From the NCBI RefSeq assembly GCF_030848505.1, contig NZ_JAVDDU010000003.1, positions 1-64,000 on the forward strand: a stretch of DNA of 64,000 bases, written 5' to 3'. Positions 52,944 to 63,944 of the stretch are shown here, in pieces. This DNA is from Marinimicrobium hydrolyticum. GTDB taxonomy: Bacteria; Pseudomonadota; Gammaproteobacteria; Pseudomonadales; Cellvibrionaceae. The first letter of the stretch is position 1. Each line of letters starts with the position of its first letter. Made by a program: the position numbers and the translations under genes. Under the pieces are notes generated by a model. The model did not search any database. It was not told where the DNA came from and saw only the letters and a program-made list of their open reading frames with translations.

Positions 52944-54791
52944 ATGAATATTTTCTATAAAGGCTTGGGAGTCTTAACACTCTCTTTGGGGCTTGTCGCC
53001 TGTGGAAGTAGCAGCAGCACTGGGTCTCAGACCACGAACCCGCCCACCGAAACCTTAGGCTCAGTCGTTGACGTGGCGATGGAGAACGGTAATTTCACCA
53101 CGCTGGTTACCGCTCTGCAGACAACTGGCCTGGATGCCACTCTCGACGATCCCGAAGGCAACTTTACGGTTTTTGCACCTACGGACGATGCCTTCGCTCT
53201 GTTAGGCACTGAGACGATTAATGGTCTGCTCGCCGATACTGACACTCTCTCCGATATCTTGCTGTATCACGTTGTGGTGGGTGCTGAGCTGGACTCTGAA
53301 GCTGCCATTGGTGCAGCGGGCAGCACTTTGGAAATGGGCAACGATAGCAGGGTCGGTTTATCGCTTTCAGGGGGTTCACTACTGGTGAACTTGTCGACAG
53401 TAACCGTGACTGATGTTCAGGCCGACAACGGCGTAATTCATGTGATTGACGCGGTGCTTATGCCCCCGGCCGAACGAGGCGAACCTACGGAGAGCATTGT
53501 TGATATCGCGCTGGGTAACGAAGACTTCTCTACTCTAGTAACAGCTCTGGACACCGCTGGCCTGGTTGAAACATTGGCCGATGAAGACGAAACCTTTACG
53601 GTTTTTGCACCCACCAATGCGGCCTTTGCCGCGTTAGGAGAAGAAAACGTAGAGGCACTGCTGGCTGATATGGAGGCACTCTCAAGCGTTCTCTTACAAC
53701 ACGTAGTGGCCGGAGAAGTAAATTCCATTTCCGCTTTCGCAGCCAACGGCACCAGCATTGAAACCGCAAGCGGAGCCAGTATTGATGTCACTATCAGCAA
53801 CGGCACTTTGCGTGTCGGTGGTGCCGCCGTAACCGTGACCGATATCTATGCCACAAACGGTATCGTGCACGTCATCGATGCTGTGATCACTGGTGACGTA
53901 GATCTTCCAGCCCCCCCTATGTCCATCGTAGAAGTGGCTACCGAGGCCGGCAATTTTGAAACCCTCTTAGCGGCACTGGACGCTGCTGGATTGACCGGCG
54001 CACTGGACGACATGGACGCTGATTTGACCGTGTTCGCGCCCACCGATGAAGCCTTTGACAAGCTGCCGGAGGGCACAGTAGACAGCCTGCTGGCAGACCC
54101 AGAAACCCTGGCAAACATACTGCTTTACCATGTGTACGACCAAGGTAGCGTCCTGGCGAACGACGCCATCGGCATCGCCGATGGGGACAGCTCACTGATC
54201 ACCATGGCCAATGAAGACATGGCTGCACTGTCCCTGTCTGGAGACAGTCTGCTGATCAACTTGTCCGCAGTAACCACTAGCAATGTAATGGCTGACAACG
54301 GCGTGATTCACGTGCTTGATACGGTGATGATGCCCCCTGTTGCTAAAGGCGAGCCAACGCAAACCATAGCCGCCATCGCTGCCGACACCCCAGAGCTGAG
54401 CACCCTGGTTACTGCTCTGGACACCGCTGACTTGGTGGATACGTTTAATGACGAAGACGCCACCTTCACGGTATTCGCCCCCACCAACGACGCCTTCGAT
54501 GCGTTAGGCGAAGACAATCTCAACGCCCTGCTGGACGACATAGACGCGCTTACCGCGGTATTGGCCCAACACGTCGTAGCCGAAGCGGAGATCAATTCGA
54601 TTAACGCATTTGCCGCCAACGGCTCGTCCGTATCCACCCTGCTCGACGCGATGGTGGATGTGGAAATTATCGACGGCGCCTTGTATGTAGGCGGTGCCCA
54701 AGTGATCATAACCGACATCTACGCCAGTAACGGCGTGGTTCATGTGATCGATACGGTTATCATCGGCGACGTAGAGTTGCCCGAGTCCTGA
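52944..54791 (+). CDS. four-domain fasciclin (FAS1) lipoprotein
   Basis: 615 residues. A lipobox (LGLVACGSS) gives the lipidated C20, then a Ser/Thr/Pro linker. Four FAS1 domains follow, each with an FTVFAPT-type H1 box (FTVFAPTDDAF, FTVFAPTNAAF, LTVFAPTDEAF, FTVFAPTNDAF) and a GVIHVIDAV-type H2 box. Domains 1 and 3 share one type of linker end (MPP..xGEPT), and 2 and 4 another (GDVxLP), so the gene is a tandem duplication of a two-domain unit. FAS1 domains mediate adhesion or matrix contact. It is probably exposed at the cell surface. It is a single gene with terminators on both sides. Confidence 0.93.
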   Translation: MNIFYKGLGVLTLSLGLVACGSSSSTGSQTTNPPTETLGSVVDVAMENGNFTTLVTALQTTGLDATLDDPEGNFTVFAPTDDAFALLGTETINGLLADTDTLSDILLYHVVVGAELDSEAAIGAAGSTLEMGNDSRVGLSLSGGSLLVNLSTVTVTDVQADNGVIHVIDAVLMPPAERGEPTESIVDIALGNEDFSTLVTALDTAGLVETLADEDETFTVFAPTNAAFAALGEENVEALLADMEALSSVLLQHVVAGEVNSISAFAANGTSIETASGASIDVTISNGTLRVGGAAVTVTDIYATNGIVHVIDAVITGDVDLPAPPMSIVEVATEAGNFETLLAALDAAGLTGALDDMDADLTVFAPTDEAFDKLPEGTVDSLLADPETLANILLYHVYDQGSVLANDAIGIADGDSSLITMANEDMAALSLSGDSLLINLSAVTTSNVMADNGVIHVLDTVMMPPVAKGEPTQTIAAIAADTPELSTLVTALDTADLVDTFNDEDATFTVFAPTNDAFDALGEDNLNALLDDIDALTAVLAQHVVAEAEINSINAFAANGSSVSTLLDAMVDVEIIDGALYVGGAQVIITDIYASNGVVHVIDTVIIGDVELPES

Positions 54792-54812
54792 GCACAGACG
54801 GAGGTATCAGAG

Positions 54813-54848
54813 CAAAAAAAACGCCCGCATATAGCGGGCGTTTTTTTG
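54813..54848. terminator. bidirectional terminator between the FAS1 gene and pnp
   Basis: AAAAAAAACGCCCGC, a short loop, GCGGGCGTTTTTTT. The A-run and T-run flank the stem, so it can end both the rightward FAS1 and leftward pnp transcripts. Confidence 0.93.
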
Positions 54849-54894
54849 CACTTGCGTTACACCACGAACAATCCGTGGCCAACAAGTTAACGGC

Positions 54895-57027
54895 TTATTC
54901 GTCGGTTGAAACCTGTTCCGCCGAATCACTATCACCGTTTTTGTCAGCATCAACTTCTTTGATAGACAGCTTGATGCGACCACGCTGATCCACATCCAGG
55001 CACTTAACCTTCACGACTTGGCCTTCTTTCAGGTAATCGTTCACGTCATTGACGCGCTCGTCGGCGATCTGGGAAATGTGTACCAGACCATCTTTACCGG
55101 GCAGGAAGTTAACGAAAGCACCGAAGTCCATGATGCGAACGACTTTACCTTCGTAAATAGCACCAATCTCAGCTTCGGCGGTAATGCTGGCAACGCGGTC
55201 AACGGCCGCTTGCAGGGCAACACTGTCGTCGGCGTAGATCTTAACGGTACCGTCATCGTCGATGTCCACGGATGCGCCGGTCTCTTCAGTAATGGAACGG
55301 ATAGTGGCGCCGCCCTTACCGATGATGTCGCGAATCTTGTCTGGATGCACCTTGATGGTTTCAAAACGTGGAGCATTGTCGCTCACGGTCTCACGGGACT
55401 TGGCCAGGACTTTGTTCATCTCACCCAGGATGTGCAAGCGCGCTTGCAGGGCCTGATCCAGGGCCTTCTCCATAATTTCTTCGGTGATACCCTGAATTTT
55501 AATGTCCATTTGCAAAGCGGTGATACCACTGGTGGTACCGGCAACTTTAAAGTCCATATCACCCAGGTGATCTTCATCACCCAGAATGTCGGTCAGTACC
55601 GCATAGCCGTTGTCGTCTTTCACCAGGCCCATGGCGATACCCGCCACTGGCGCTTTCAGAGGAACACCGGCATCCATCAACGCCAAGCTGGCGCCACACA
55701 CGGAAGCCATAGAACTTGAACCGTTGGACTCGGTGATTTCACTCACCACCCGCAAGGTGTATGGGAAGTCGTCCGCTTTGGGCAGAACCGCACCAACGCC
55801 GCGTCGAGCCAAACGGCCGTGGCCGATTTCACGCCTTCCAGTACCGCCCATGCGGCCACACTCACCCACCGAGTAGGGAGGGAAGTTGTAGTGCAGCATG
55901 AAGGGGTCTTTACGCTCGCCTTCGAGGGCATCGATGATTTGTGAATCGCGGGCATTACCCAGAGTCGCAACCACCAGCGCCTGAGTTTCACCGCGGGTGA
56001 ACAGAGCTGAACCGTGCGCTTTTGAAAGCACACCCACTTCCACGTCGATTGGACGTACAGTTTTGGTGTCACGGCCATCGATACGGGGCTTACCGGCAAC
56101 GATGTTTGCTCTTACCAGCTTCTTCTCCAGGCTGGCAAAGGCGCCCTTCACATCATCACTGGTGATACCGGCGTCTTCGTTGACCAGCTGCTCAACCGCC
56201 TGATTACGCAGTTCGGTCAAACGCTCATAGCGCTTGGATTTATCGGTGACGCTGTAAGCGGTTTCCACTGAAGAGGCAAACTGCTCCGCCAGCTGAGAGG
56301 CCAGTGAAGTGTTTGCTTCAGCCGCTTGCCATTCCCAGCGTGGCTTACCGGCATCACGAGCTAATTCGGCGCACGCTTGAATGACAGTTTGCATTTCCTG
56401 GTGAGCGTAAAGTACAGCGCCCAGCATGATGTCTTCCGGAAGCTCCATTGCTTCAGATTCCACCATCAGCACGGCGTCTTTAGTGCCCGCGACAACCATG
56501 TTCAATTCGGACTGCTCAAGTTCAGCGTAATTCGGGTTGAGCAAATAGCCTTCGTCTGGTGAATAGCCAACGCGCGCGGCGCCAATCGGGCCATCAAATG
56601 GAATGCCAGACACAGCCAAAGCCGCGGAGGTGCCGATCATGGCCGGAATATCCGGGTCCACTGCCTTGCAGGTTGACATCACAGTACATACGACCTGCAC
56701 TTCATTCATAAAACCCTTTGGAAACAGCGGGCGAATGGGGCGGTCGATCAGACGGGAGGTCAGAGTTTCTTTCTCGGTGGGACGGCCTTCACGCTTAAAG
56801 AAACCACCGGGAATCTTGCCCGCGGCGTAGGCACGCTCTTGGTAAAACACGGACAGCGGGAAAAAGCCCTGTCCTGGGACGGCTTCTTTTGCGCCCACGA
56901 CTGTACACAGAACGGCTGTATCACCCATAGTGACCAGCGCTGCGCCGGTAGCCTGGCGGGCTATGCGGCCTGTTTCCAGCGTTACTGTCTGGTTACCGTA
57001 TTGGAATTTTTTGATAATCGGATTCAC
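54895..57027 (-). CDS. pnp: polynucleotide phosphorylase
   Basis: 710 residues from a GTG at 57027-57025 (reads [15 protein letters not shown] after initiation). An ATG six codons earlier lacks a binding site, whereas AAGGA lies 7 bases before the GTG. PNPase degrades RNA 3' to 5' by phosphorolysis in the degradosome. Two RNase PH-like core domains, KH ([19 protein letters not shown], quoted in part) and S1 ([30 protein letters not shown], quoted in parts) are all present; the acidic tail is short. The order rpsO-pnp is conserved. The leader holds 13-bp tandem repeats. Confidence 0.97.
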   Translation of the reverse strand: MNPIIKKFQYGNQTVTLETGRIARQATGAALVTMGDTAVLCTVVGAKEAVPGQGFFPLSVFYQERAYAAGKIPGGFFKREGRPTEKETLTSRLIDRPIRPLFPKGFMNEVQVVCTVMSTCKAVDPDIPAMIGTSAALAVSGIPFDGPIGAARVGYSPDEGYLLNPNYAELEQSELNMVVAGTKDAVLMVESEAMELPEDIMLGAVLYAHQEMQTVIQACAELARDAGKPRWEWQAAEANTSLASQLAEQFASSVETAYSVTDKSKRYERLTELRNQAVEQLVNEDAGITSDDVKGAFASLEKKLVRANIVAGKPRIDGRDTKTVRPIDVEVGVLSKAHGSALFTRGETQALVVATLGNARDSQIIDALEGERKDPFMLHYNFPPYSVGECGRMGGTGRREIGHGRLARRGVGAVLPKADDFPYTLRVVSEITESNGSSSMASVCGASLALMDAGVPLKAPVAGIAMGLVKDDNGYAVLTDILGDEDHLGDMDFKVAGTTSGITALQMDIKIQGITEEIMEKALDQALQARLHILGEMNKVLAKSRETVSDNAPRFETIKVHPDKIRDIIGKGGATIRSITEETGASVDIDDDGTVKIYADDSVALQAAVDRVASITAEAEIGAIYEGKVVRIMDFGAFVNFLPGKDGLVHISQIADERVNDVNDYLKEGQVVKVKCLDVDQRGRIKLSIKEVDADKNGDSDSAEQVSTDE

Positions 57028-57076
57028 TCTTCTATCCTTCTTCATCTACATTGCATGTGTTTGTACATCATCTAAC

Positions 57077-57135
57077 TACAGATACTTTTTACAGATACTT
57101 TCTACAGATAATTCTTACAGAGACTTTCTACAAAA
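57077..57135 (-). repeat. 13-bp tandem repeats in the pnp leader
   Basis: On the plus strand: TACAGATACTTTT, TACAGATACTTTC, TACAGATAATTCT, TACAGAGACTTTC, then a partial TACAAAAAG, at 57077-57089, 57090-57102, 57103-57115, 57116-57128 and 57129 onward. They lie 50-108 bp before the pnp start in its leader. The pnp leader in E. coli is the site of RNase III and PNPase autoregulation; whether these repeats serve here is unknown. Confidence 0.8.
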
Positions 57136-57223
57136 AGCGCCTACCGGTGTATCACCACCAATAGAATCACCGAAACGCACTCGCGTGGTCTCGGCGTGCC
57201 TGTCCGGCTAATGCCGGACAGCG

Positions 57224-57252
57224 GAAAAAAAAGTGCCCGCAGAGCGGGCACG
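57224..57252 (-). terminator. terminator after rpsO
   Basis: On the minus strand GTGCCCGC, a TCT loop, GCGGGCAC, then eight T. It lies 8 bp beyond the rpsO stop. It probably partially terminates, as pnp is usually both read through and driven by its own promoter. Confidence 0.9.
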
Positions 57253-57259
57253 AAAGACG

Positions 57260-57529
57260 TTAGCGACGCAGACCCAAGGTTTTAATCAGATCGGCATAAC
57301 GCGAAGTGTCTTTGGCTTTCAGGTAATCCAACAGCTTACGACGCTGGTTTACCATGCGGATCAGACCGCGGCGCGAGTGGTGATCCTGCTTGTGGCTCGC
57401 GAAGTGTCCTTGCAGCTTGTTGATGTTTTCAGTCAACAGCGCTACTTGAACTTCCGGAGAACCCGTATCACCTTCACCCGTTTGATGCTTCTTAACAACT
57501 TCAGCTTTTTCAGCAGCACTCAGTGCCAT
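57260..57529 (-). CDS. rpsO: 30S ribosomal protein S15
   Basis: 89 residues from the ATG at 57529 ([15 protein letters not shown]); an upstream ATG adds two codons but sits on top of the GAGG binding site. S15 binds 16S rRNA helices 20-22 early in 30S assembly. The conserved motifs [36 protein letters not shown] and [17 protein letters not shown] are present. It lies between truB and pnp, the universal order. A terminator follows. Confidence 0.98.
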   Translation of the reverse strand: MALSAAEKAEVVKKHQTGEGDTGSPEVQVALLTENINKLQGHFASHKQDHHSRRGLIRMVNQRRKLLDYLKAKDTSRYADLIKTLGLRR

Positions 57530-57648
57530 AACCATTTCCTCATTTAATATGCGGTTTTTAATTACTGCCTCACCCGTGCATATTTACAGGTGGGCTAGTC
57601 GCGGTAGTCCGAAGAGTACCGCCTCTTATTTGCCCTGAGCGCTAAACC

Positions 57649-58623
57649 CTAGGAGCAAATTGGGTCGGGGGAACCGACGACAGCCTGATTGGCCACCAGC
57701 CGCCTGGGCGCCACTTGACCGTCATCGGTCAGTTCGCCCAGCCCCAAAAACTGCTTCTCGTCACCGAGAAAAACTCGAACCATATCACCTTCATCGCCCA
57801 GGCGGTAGACCTGCGGGTCCATCACCGGGTTGCCCAAGCGGAAGTAGTATCCACTGGCTTCCGGCAGTATCAAAGCCGGTAAACTGGCCACCGGGGCGTC
57901 ACTTGGAAGCAGGTGATGATCCAGCTGTTCCGCCAGTCCTTCGCCACGCTCCGCCTCCAGGGCTTCTAATGTCGTGGCACGACTCAAATCGAACAGACCT
58001 GTCGCCACCCGGCGCAAAGCGTCAACGCGGGCACCACACCCTAAGGCTGCCCCCAAGTCTTCTGCCAGGGTACGGATGTAGGTTCCCTTGCTACAGTGCA
58101 CTTCCACGTCCACTTCCGCCGCAGCGCCGGGACGAAACGCCAGTAGCTCTATGCCGTAAATGGACACTGGCCGGGCCTTCCGTTCCACCTCCTTGCCTTC
58201 GCGCGCCAGCTTGTAGAGGGGTTGCCCCTGGTGCTTAAGCGCAGAATACATAGGAGGTACCTGCATAATGTCGCCTTCCAACTGTGCTAAGGCGCTCTGT
58301 ACCTGATCGCGGGTCAAGCCGTCGGTATTGGTCTGACTGAGCACCTCGCCGTCGGCATCACCTGTACTGGTCGTTTCTCCGAGGCGAAATGTGCACTGGT
58401 AGCGCTTGTCCGCATCCAGTAGAAACTGGGAAAACTTCGTGGCCTCACCAAAACAAATAGGTAAAAGACCCGTAGCCAGAGGGTCCAAACTCCCCGTATG
58501 ACCCGCCTTGGCGGCGAAGAACAAACGTTTGGCTCTCATTAAGGCATGGTTCGAACTTAACCCCAAGGGCTTGTCCAGCAACAAAACGCCGTCCAGAGCG
58601 CGACCTTTTTTTTGCCGACCCAT
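57649..58623 (-). CDS. truB: tRNA pseudouridine(55) synthase TruB
   Basis: 324 residues. It makes pseudouridine 55 in the T loop of tRNAs. The start GRALDGVLLLDKPLGLSSNHAL is typical, and the catalytic Asp is in GHTGSLDPLATGLLPICFG. The C-terminal PUA domain is longer than the minimal form. The ATG overlaps the rbfA stop by one base (TAATG), implying coupling. It is part of the nusA-infB-rbfA-truB-rpsO-pnp order. Confidence 0.97.
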   Translation of the reverse strand: MGRQKKGRALDGVLLLDKPLGLSSNHALMRAKRLFFAAKAGHTGSLDPLATGLLPICFGEATKFSQFLLDADKRYQCTFRLGETTSTGDADGEVLSQTNTDGLTRDQVQSALAQLEGDIMQVPPMYSALKHQGQPLYKLAREGKEVERKARPVSIYGIELLAFRPGAAAEVDVEVHCSKGTYIRTLAEDLGAALGCGARVDALRRVATGLFDLSRATTLEALEAERGEGLAEQLDHHLLPSDAPVASLPALILPEASGYYFRLGNPVMDPQVYRLGDEGDMVRVFLGDEKQFLGLGELTDDGQVAPRRLVANQAVVGSPDPICS

Positions 58624-59036
58624 TACTTCGCCTCGTCGTCCTTCTGATCATCGTCAGCTGGATCATCATGGCGGGCACGATCATCGGCCACCGCCCGGTC
58701 GATCAAAGACGATAATTCCTGGCCGCGAATCGACGTCTTATCGTATACAAACTGCAGCCGGGGCACGGTGCGCATGTTCAGTTCTTTCGCCAGCAGGCTG
58801 CGCAAAAAACCGGCCGCCTTATTCAGTACTGCTGCGCTTTCCTGTCCGATTTCGTGATTGTCGTTGCCCACAAAGGTGACGTAGACCTTGGCATAGGCCA
58901 TATCCCGAGTCACGGTTACATCGTTGATGTTCACCATGCCAATACGTGGGTCGCGAATCTCCTGGGGAATCAGCTTCGCCAGCAAGCGCTGAATAGCGTC
59001 CGATACCCGGTCTGAACGGGTAAATTCTCTAGGCAT
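58623..59036 (-). CDS. rbfA: ribosome-binding factor A
   Basis: 137 residues of the RbfA KH-like fold: FTRSDRVSDAIQRLLAKLI, VNINDVTVTRDMAYAKVYVTF, LRSLLAKELNMRTVPRLQFVYD. It is a late 30S maturation factor needed for 16S 5' processing and cold growth. The C-terminal tail is unusually acidic (ADDDQKDDEAK). It is separated from infB by 108 bp that hold a strong hairpin. Confidence 0.96.
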   Translation of the reverse strand: MPREFTRSDRVSDAIQRLLAKLIPQEIRDPRIGMVNINDVTVTRDMAYAKVYVTFVGNDNHEIGQESAAVLNKAAGFLRSLLAKELNMRTVPRLQFVYDKTSIRGQELSSLIDRAVADDRARHDDPADDDQKDDEAK

Positions 59037-59092
59037 GAGCCTCTAGACCTCTCAATAAAATCGCTGTTCCGTTCTCCACAACTACAAACGAA

Positions 59093-59129
59093 GCGCCCCG
59101 GCACAGAGTCTCAGTCCGTGCCGGGGCGC
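59093..59129 (-). other. 12-bp perfect stem between infB and rbfA
   Basis: GCGCCCCGGCAC (59093-59104) is complementary to GTGCCGGGGCGC (59118-59129). On the minus strand the downstream side is TTCGTTTGTAG, not a T-run. It could attenuate or process the infB-rbfA message. Confidence 0.7.
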
Positions 59130-59144
59130 CCGAATGGCACCGGA

Positions 59145-61751
59145 TTAAAGCTCCCGAGCCACCTCTTTCACGTCATAGACTTCGATCTGATCGCCGACTT
59201 TCACGTCGTAGTTTTTCACGCCGATGCCACACTCCATGCCGTTGCGCACTTCGTTGACATCGTCTTTGTAACGACGCAGTGACTCCAGCTCACCTTCGTA
59301 GATCACCACGTTATCGCGCAATACCCGGATGGGTTTGTTGCGATACACAGTGCCTTCGGTAACCATACAGCCTGCCACCTGTCCAAACTTGGGCGAACTG
59401 AATACTTCACGCACGTCAGCAATACCGACAATGGTTTCCACCCGCTCGGGTGACAACATACCGCTCAAGGCGCTTTTCACGTCGTCCAGCAATTGGTAAA
59501 TAATGCTGTAGTAACGTATTTCTACGCCTTCGGATTCGGCCAGTCGACGAGTCGGAGCACCGGCCCGGACGTTAAAGCCGATCACGATGGCACCGGACGT
59601 TAACGCCAAGTTAATATCGTTTTCAGTGATACCACCAACGCCGGAGGAGACGACGTGCACTTCCACCTCCTCGTTGCCGATCTCAGCCAAAGACGCCTGA
59701 ATGGCTTCCATGGAGCCCCGCACATCGGCTTTAACCACAACCGGCAGAACTTTCTTCTGTTCGGAGTCCATGCCAGCGAACATGTTTTCCAGTTTCGCGG
59801 CTTGCTGGCGCTGCAGTTTTTCTTTGCGCTCTTTCTCAACACGGAACTCGGCGATTTCCCGCGCTTTGCGTTCGTCACTCAGTACGGCAAAGTCGTCGCC
59901 AGCGCTGGGGGCGTTATCCAAACCGAGAATTTCCACGGGTGAGGAAGGACCCACTTCTTTAACATCCTGGCCCAGCTCGTTGGTCATAGCGCGAACGCGA
60001 CCGTAACTTTGACCGGCAAGAACCAAGTCGCCGTGCTTCAAGGTACCCTGCTGAATCAACAAGGTGGCTACGACGCCGCGGCCTTTATCGACTCGGGATT
60101 CAACGACTACGCCCTTGGCGGGTGCATCTTTAACGGCGGTCAACTCCAGGACTTCTGCCTGTAGGGACACGGCCTCCAGGAGCTGGTCAATGCCGGCGCC
60201 AGTGTGGGCGGAAACTTCAACGAATTGAGTATCACCGCCCCACTCTTCTGGAATAACTTCCTTGGCAACCAATTCATTCTTAACTCGCTCGGGATCAGCG
60301 CCTTCTTTGTCGCACTTGTTAATGGCCACAACAATGGGCACACCAGCGGCGCGGGCGTGAAGAATCGCCTCTTCGGTCTGCGGCATAACACCATCGTCCG
60401 AAGCCACCACCAGAATCACCACGTCGGTACATTGAGCACCGCGTGCACGCATCGCTGTAAAGGCGGCGTGACCCGGGGTATCCAGGAAGGCGATCTCGCC
60501 ATGTTCGGTTTTCACTTTGTATGCACCAATGTGCTGGGTAATACCCCCAGCCTCACCGGAAGCCACTTTGGTTTCCCGAATGTAATCCAGAAGAGAGGTT
60601 TTACCGTGGTCAACGTGACCCATAACGGTAACCACTGGCGCGCGCGGTTGAGCTTCGCCCTCATAAGAGAGTTCTTGCTCCAGTGCTGTCTCAATGTCGT
60701 CTTCGCTGACCAACTTAACTTGGTGGCCCATTTCTTCAACAACAATTTGGGCGGTTTCCTGATCGAGAGGCTGATTGATGGTGGCCATGGCGCCCATCTT
60801 CATCAACTGCTTGATCACCTCACCCGCCTTCACACTCATGCGTTGAGCCAGCTCTGAGACGACGATGGTTTCAGGCACTTCAACTTCGTGAACAATCTTT
60901 TGTGTCGGCTTCTTAAACGCGTGCTTGTTGGACGCTTTGTGCTGAGCACGCATGCTCTTGCGCCGCGCCAATACTTCGTCGGACAAGCCTTCATCTTCTA
61001 CCAGGGCGTACAATTCCGCCTTGGAGCCTTTTTTAGGCCCTAAGGTGCGTTTGCCCGCTTTGCCTGCACGCTTGCGGTGTTTGGATTCTTCATCGCCATC
61101 TTTGGGCTCACGGCGCTCTTTTTTCTTACCGTGTTTAGTGTCTTCCTTATCCGCTGGTGGCGCGGTTGGCACTATAGGGACAGGCTCCTGCTCTTTTTTG
61201 GTGTCTTCTTCACGCCGCGCTTCTTCCCGCGCTTTCAATTCAGCCTGATGGCGCTCTTCTTCAGCGCGACGCCGTTCCTGTGCGGCCAGACGCTTCTCTT
61301 CGGCGTCATCCACAAAAGAGGAGCGCGTCGGCGCCTCCGGTGCGGGCTCGGACACTACGGGTTCTACAGGCGTTTCAGCAACCGGCGGCGTTGGTTCGGG
61401 CGCCGCCACTTGCTCCGGCGCTTCTACTTCCGCTTCGGTTTCCAATTCCTGCGGATCGCGCTTAACGTAGGTACGCTTTTTACGCACCTCGACATTAACT
61501 GTCTTACGCGCGCTGCCGCTACCGGTTTTCAGCGTGGTAGTCGTCTTACGCTTCAACGTAATTTTAGCGGGTCCGGACGAGGCTTCCCCGTGGCTGGTCT
61601 TCAGGTAAGTCAACAATTGTTGCTTTTCCTCGTCAGACACCATTGCGTCTTCTGCTTTTTGGCTCAAGCCGGCCTCTTGCATCTGCTTAAGCAGTCGCTC
61701 GACCGGTGCGCCTACAGATTTGGCGAGTTCGCTAACTGTTACTTCTGCCAT
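59145..61751 (-). CDS. infB: translation initiation factor IF-2
   Basis: 868 residues. The N-terminal domain starts [26 protein letters not shown] (quoted in part: [16 protein letters not shown]), then a long charged linker (about 150-270) of Glu/Lys/Arg-rich low-complexity sequence. The G domain has [20 protein letters not shown] and NKCDKE, and the C-terminal domains bind fMet-tRNA. It places initiator tRNA on the 30S subunit. The E. coli protein is 890 residues, so the length is normal. The order nusA-infB-rbfA is standard. Confidence 0.97.
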   Translation of the reverse strand: MAEVTVSELAKSVGAPVERLLKQMQEAGLSQKAEDAMVSDEEKQQLLTYLKTSHGEASSGPAKITLKRKTTTTLKTGSGSARKTVNVEVRKKRTYVKRDPQELETEAEVEAPEQVAAPEPTPPVAETPVEPVVSEPAPEAPTRSSFVDDAEEKRLAAQERRRAEEERHQAELKAREEARREEDTKKEQEPVPIVPTAPPADKEDTKHGKKKERREPKDGDEESKHRKRAGKAGKRTLGPKKGSKAELYALVEDEGLSDEVLARRKSMRAQHKASNKHAFKKPTQKIVHEVEVPETIVVSELAQRMSVKAGEVIKQLMKMGAMATINQPLDQETAQIVVEEMGHQVKLVSEDDIETALEQELSYEGEAQPRAPVVTVMGHVDHGKTSLLDYIRETKVASGEAGGITQHIGAYKVKTEHGEIAFLDTPGHAAFTAMRARGAQCTDVVILVVASDDGVMPQTEEAILHARAAGVPIVVAINKCDKEGADPERVKNELVAKEVIPEEWGGDTQFVEVSAHTGAGIDQLLEAVSLQAEVLELTAVKDAPAKGVVVESRVDKGRGVVATLLIQQGTLKHGDLVLAGQSYGRVRAMTNELGQDVKEVGPSSPVEILGLDNAPSAGDDFAVLSDERKAREIAEFRVEKERKEKLQRQQAAKLENMFAGMDSEQKKVLPVVVKADVRGSMEAIQASLAEIGNEEVEVHVVSSGVGGITENDINLALTSGAIVIGFNVRAGAPTRRLAESEGVEIRYYSIIYQLLDDVKSALSGMLSPERVETIVGIADVREVFSSPKFGQVAGCMVTEGTVYRNKPIRVLRDNVVIYEGELESLRRYKDDVNEVRNGMECGIGVKNYDVKVGDQIEVYDVKEVAREL

Positions 61752-61822
61752 CGTTTTTCCTCAGTCTTTTTCATTGCCCGAGATAATCGGAGCCCCTGCT
61801 TGCGCGTGTACAACACACGCCA

Positions 61823-63304
61823 TTAGGCAAACCAGGGCTCTCGGGCTTTCATAATCAGGGCCGCTGCGCGCTCTTCATCAATACCTTCGATGTCCAGCAG
61901 ATCGTCAACAGCCTGCTCGGCAAGATCTTCCATGGTTACAATACCGCGGCCTGCAAGAACTTGGGCCAACTCGTTATCCATACCTTCCATATTGAGCAAG
62001 TCGTCCGCCGGAGCAGAACCTTCCAATTGCTCTTCGGATGCCAACGCCTGGGTAAGCAAAGCGTCTTTGGCGCGACCACGCAGTTCTTCTGCAATATCTT
62101 CGTCGAAGCCTTCGATGCCCAGCATTTCTTCCAGCGGTACGTAGGCCACCTCTTCCAACGTGGTAAAGCCTTCTTCCACGAGCACGGCGGCCACATCTTC
62201 ATCCACGTCCAGGGCATTCATGAACATTTGCATGTAACTGCCCGATTCCTCTTCCTGCTTGGACTGCCACTCTTCCAAGCTCATGACGTTGATGTTCCAG
62301 CCGGTCAACTCAGAGGCGAGACGCACGTTTTGTCCACCGCGCCCAATTGCCATGGCGAGGTTGTCTTCACTCACAGCCATGTCCATAGACCCGGCATCCT
62401 CGTCCACCACAATGGATTCGATTTCGGCCGGCGACATGGCATTGATAACAAACTGTGCAGGGTTGTCATCCCACAGCACAATGTCCACGCGCTCATTGCC
62501 CAACTCATTGGAAACCGCCTGCACGCGCGAACCGCGCATACCGACACAAGCCCCCACCGGATCGATACGGCCATCGTTGGTGCTGACGGCAATCTTGGCC
62601 CGCAAACCTGGATCCCGAGCCGCGCCCTTAATCTCAATAACTTCTTCAGATATTTCGGGCACTTCGATTTTAAACAGCTCGATGAGCATTTCCGGGCAGG
62701 AGCGGCTCAAAAACAATTGTGGACCACGCGCTTCACTGCGCACATCCTGCAACAAAGCGCGAATACGATCACCGACGCGAAAAATTTCGCGACCGACCAG
62801 TTGATCGCGGGGCAACAGGCCCTCTGCATTATTTCCCAAATCAACAATAATACTATCGCGGGTAACCTTTTTCACGGAGCCGCTAATCAGATCGCCCACT
62901 TGGTCGCGGTATTCCTCGACAGTCTGGGCACGCTCGGCCTCGCGCACTTTCTGCACAATGACCTGTTTGGCCGTCTGAGCGGCAATGCGACCGAATTCCA
63001 CATTCTCGATTTGCTCACGATAAACGTCGCCGACCTTCAGATTGGGATCTTTCTCCGCCGCTTCTTCGGTGGTGAGTTGGGTTCCCAACTCAGCCAGGAC
63101 GTCATCGCCGACCACTTCCCAGGTACGGAAAGTTTCGTAATCGCCCGTGGCTCGGTCAATGTTGACTTCAATATGTGAGTCTTCATCGAAACGTTTTTTA
63201 GTGGCAGTGGCCAGAGCGGTTTCAATGGCTTCGAAAATAATTTCTTTGCCAACACCTTTTTCGTGGGAAACCGCGTCAACGACCAACAAAATTTCTTTGC
63301 TCAT
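61823..63304 (-). CDS. nusA: transcription termination/antitermination factor NusA
   Basis: 493 residues. The N-terminal polymerase-binding domain begins [26 protein letters not shown] (quoted in part). An S1 domain (about 135-200) is followed by two KH domains with [18 protein letters not shown] and [15 protein letters not shown]. Two C-terminal acidic helix-hairpin-helix repeats ([21 protein letters not shown], quoted in part, and [19 protein letters not shown]) contact the alpha subunit. NusA controls pausing and termination. It lies 43 bp after rimP, so they share a message. Confidence 0.97.
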   Translation of the reverse strand: MSKEILLVVDAVSHEKGVGKEIIFEAIETALATATKKRFDEDSHIEVNIDRATGDYETFRTWEVVGDDVLAELGTQLTTEEAAEKDPNLKVGDVYREQIENVEFGRIAAQTAKQVIVQKVREAERAQTVEEYRDQVGDLISGSVKKVTRDSIIVDLGNNAEGLLPRDQLVGREIFRVGDRIRALLQDVRSEARGPQLFLSRSCPEMLIELFKIEVPEISEEVIEIKGAARDPGLRAKIAVSTNDGRIDPVGACVGMRGSRVQAVSNELGNERVDIVLWDDNPAQFVINAMSPAEIESIVVDEDAGSMDMAVSEDNLAMAIGRGGQNVRLASELTGWNINVMSLEEWQSKQEEESGSYMQMFMNALDVDEDVAAVLVEEGFTTLEEVAYVPLEEMLGIEGFDEDIAEELRGRAKDALLTQALASEEQLEGSAPADDLLNMEGMDNELAQVLAGRGIVTMEDLAEQAVDDLLDIEGIDEERAAALIMKAREPWFA

Positions 63305-63347
63305 GAGCTTGCCTCGTTAAACTCCTTTGTTCTAGCCAATCAGTGGG

Positions 63348-63803
63348 CTAGAAACGGGGGACGATATTCGCCTTTTCAATTGTTTCAAAAGGCAGCAGAA
63401 ACTCTTCAGAATCCACTACCACCAAAACGTTTTGGCCTTCAACACCTTTCAAGGTGCCCTTAAATTTGCGACGGCCATCTATGGCAGACCGCAATTTCAG
63501 AGCCAGGTCCTCGCCCACGTACTGGGCAAACTGTTCGAGCGTATAGAGCGGCCGATCCATTCCCGGCGATGACACTTCCAACGTGTAGTGCTCGCTAATC
63601 GGGTCTTCAACATCGAAAACACTACTAATCTGGCGACTGGCCCGCTCACAATCTTCAAGCGCAACGCCGCCTTCCCGCTCGATGTAGACCCGCACGGTCG
63701 ACTGACGCCCCTGGGTTAAATATTCCAACCCCCAGAGCTCGCAACCCAGTGCGGACACCACTGGCGCTACCAGCGCCTGCAACTTCTGTTGTTTAGACAC
63801 CAT
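63348..63803 (-). CDS. rimP: ribosome maturation factor RimP
   Basis: 151 residues from the ATG at 63803 (MVSKQQKLQALVAPVVSALG). The frame extends upstream to 63929, but that part is not family-like and overlaps the gap before it. RimP is an early 30S assembly factor. Typical segments: GCELWGLEYLTQGRQSTVRVYIERE (quoted in part), VEDPISEHYTLEVSSPGMDRPL and the C-terminal SH3-like barrel (FKGTLKGVEGQNVLVV). It is the first gene of the nusA operon within the window. Confidence 0.96.
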   Translation of the reverse strand: MVSKQQKLQALVAPVVSALGCELWGLEYLTQGRQSTVRVYIEREGGVALEDCERASRQISSVFDVEDPISEHYTLEVSSPGMDRPLYTLEQFAQYVGEDLALKLRSAIDGRRKFKGTLKGVEGQNVLVVVDSEEFLLPFETIEKANIVPRF

Positions 63804-63944
63804 GGCGTAAACCTGTTGGTTTTGAACAATACGAAGGTCGGGCCAATACAGTTGCCGCAAACAAAAAATGGGCCCGAGGCCCATTCGCAACAACTGCCAC
63901 AGGCCTCTGTGGCTGGGGGTTAACCCCATGTCAAAAACAAATAC

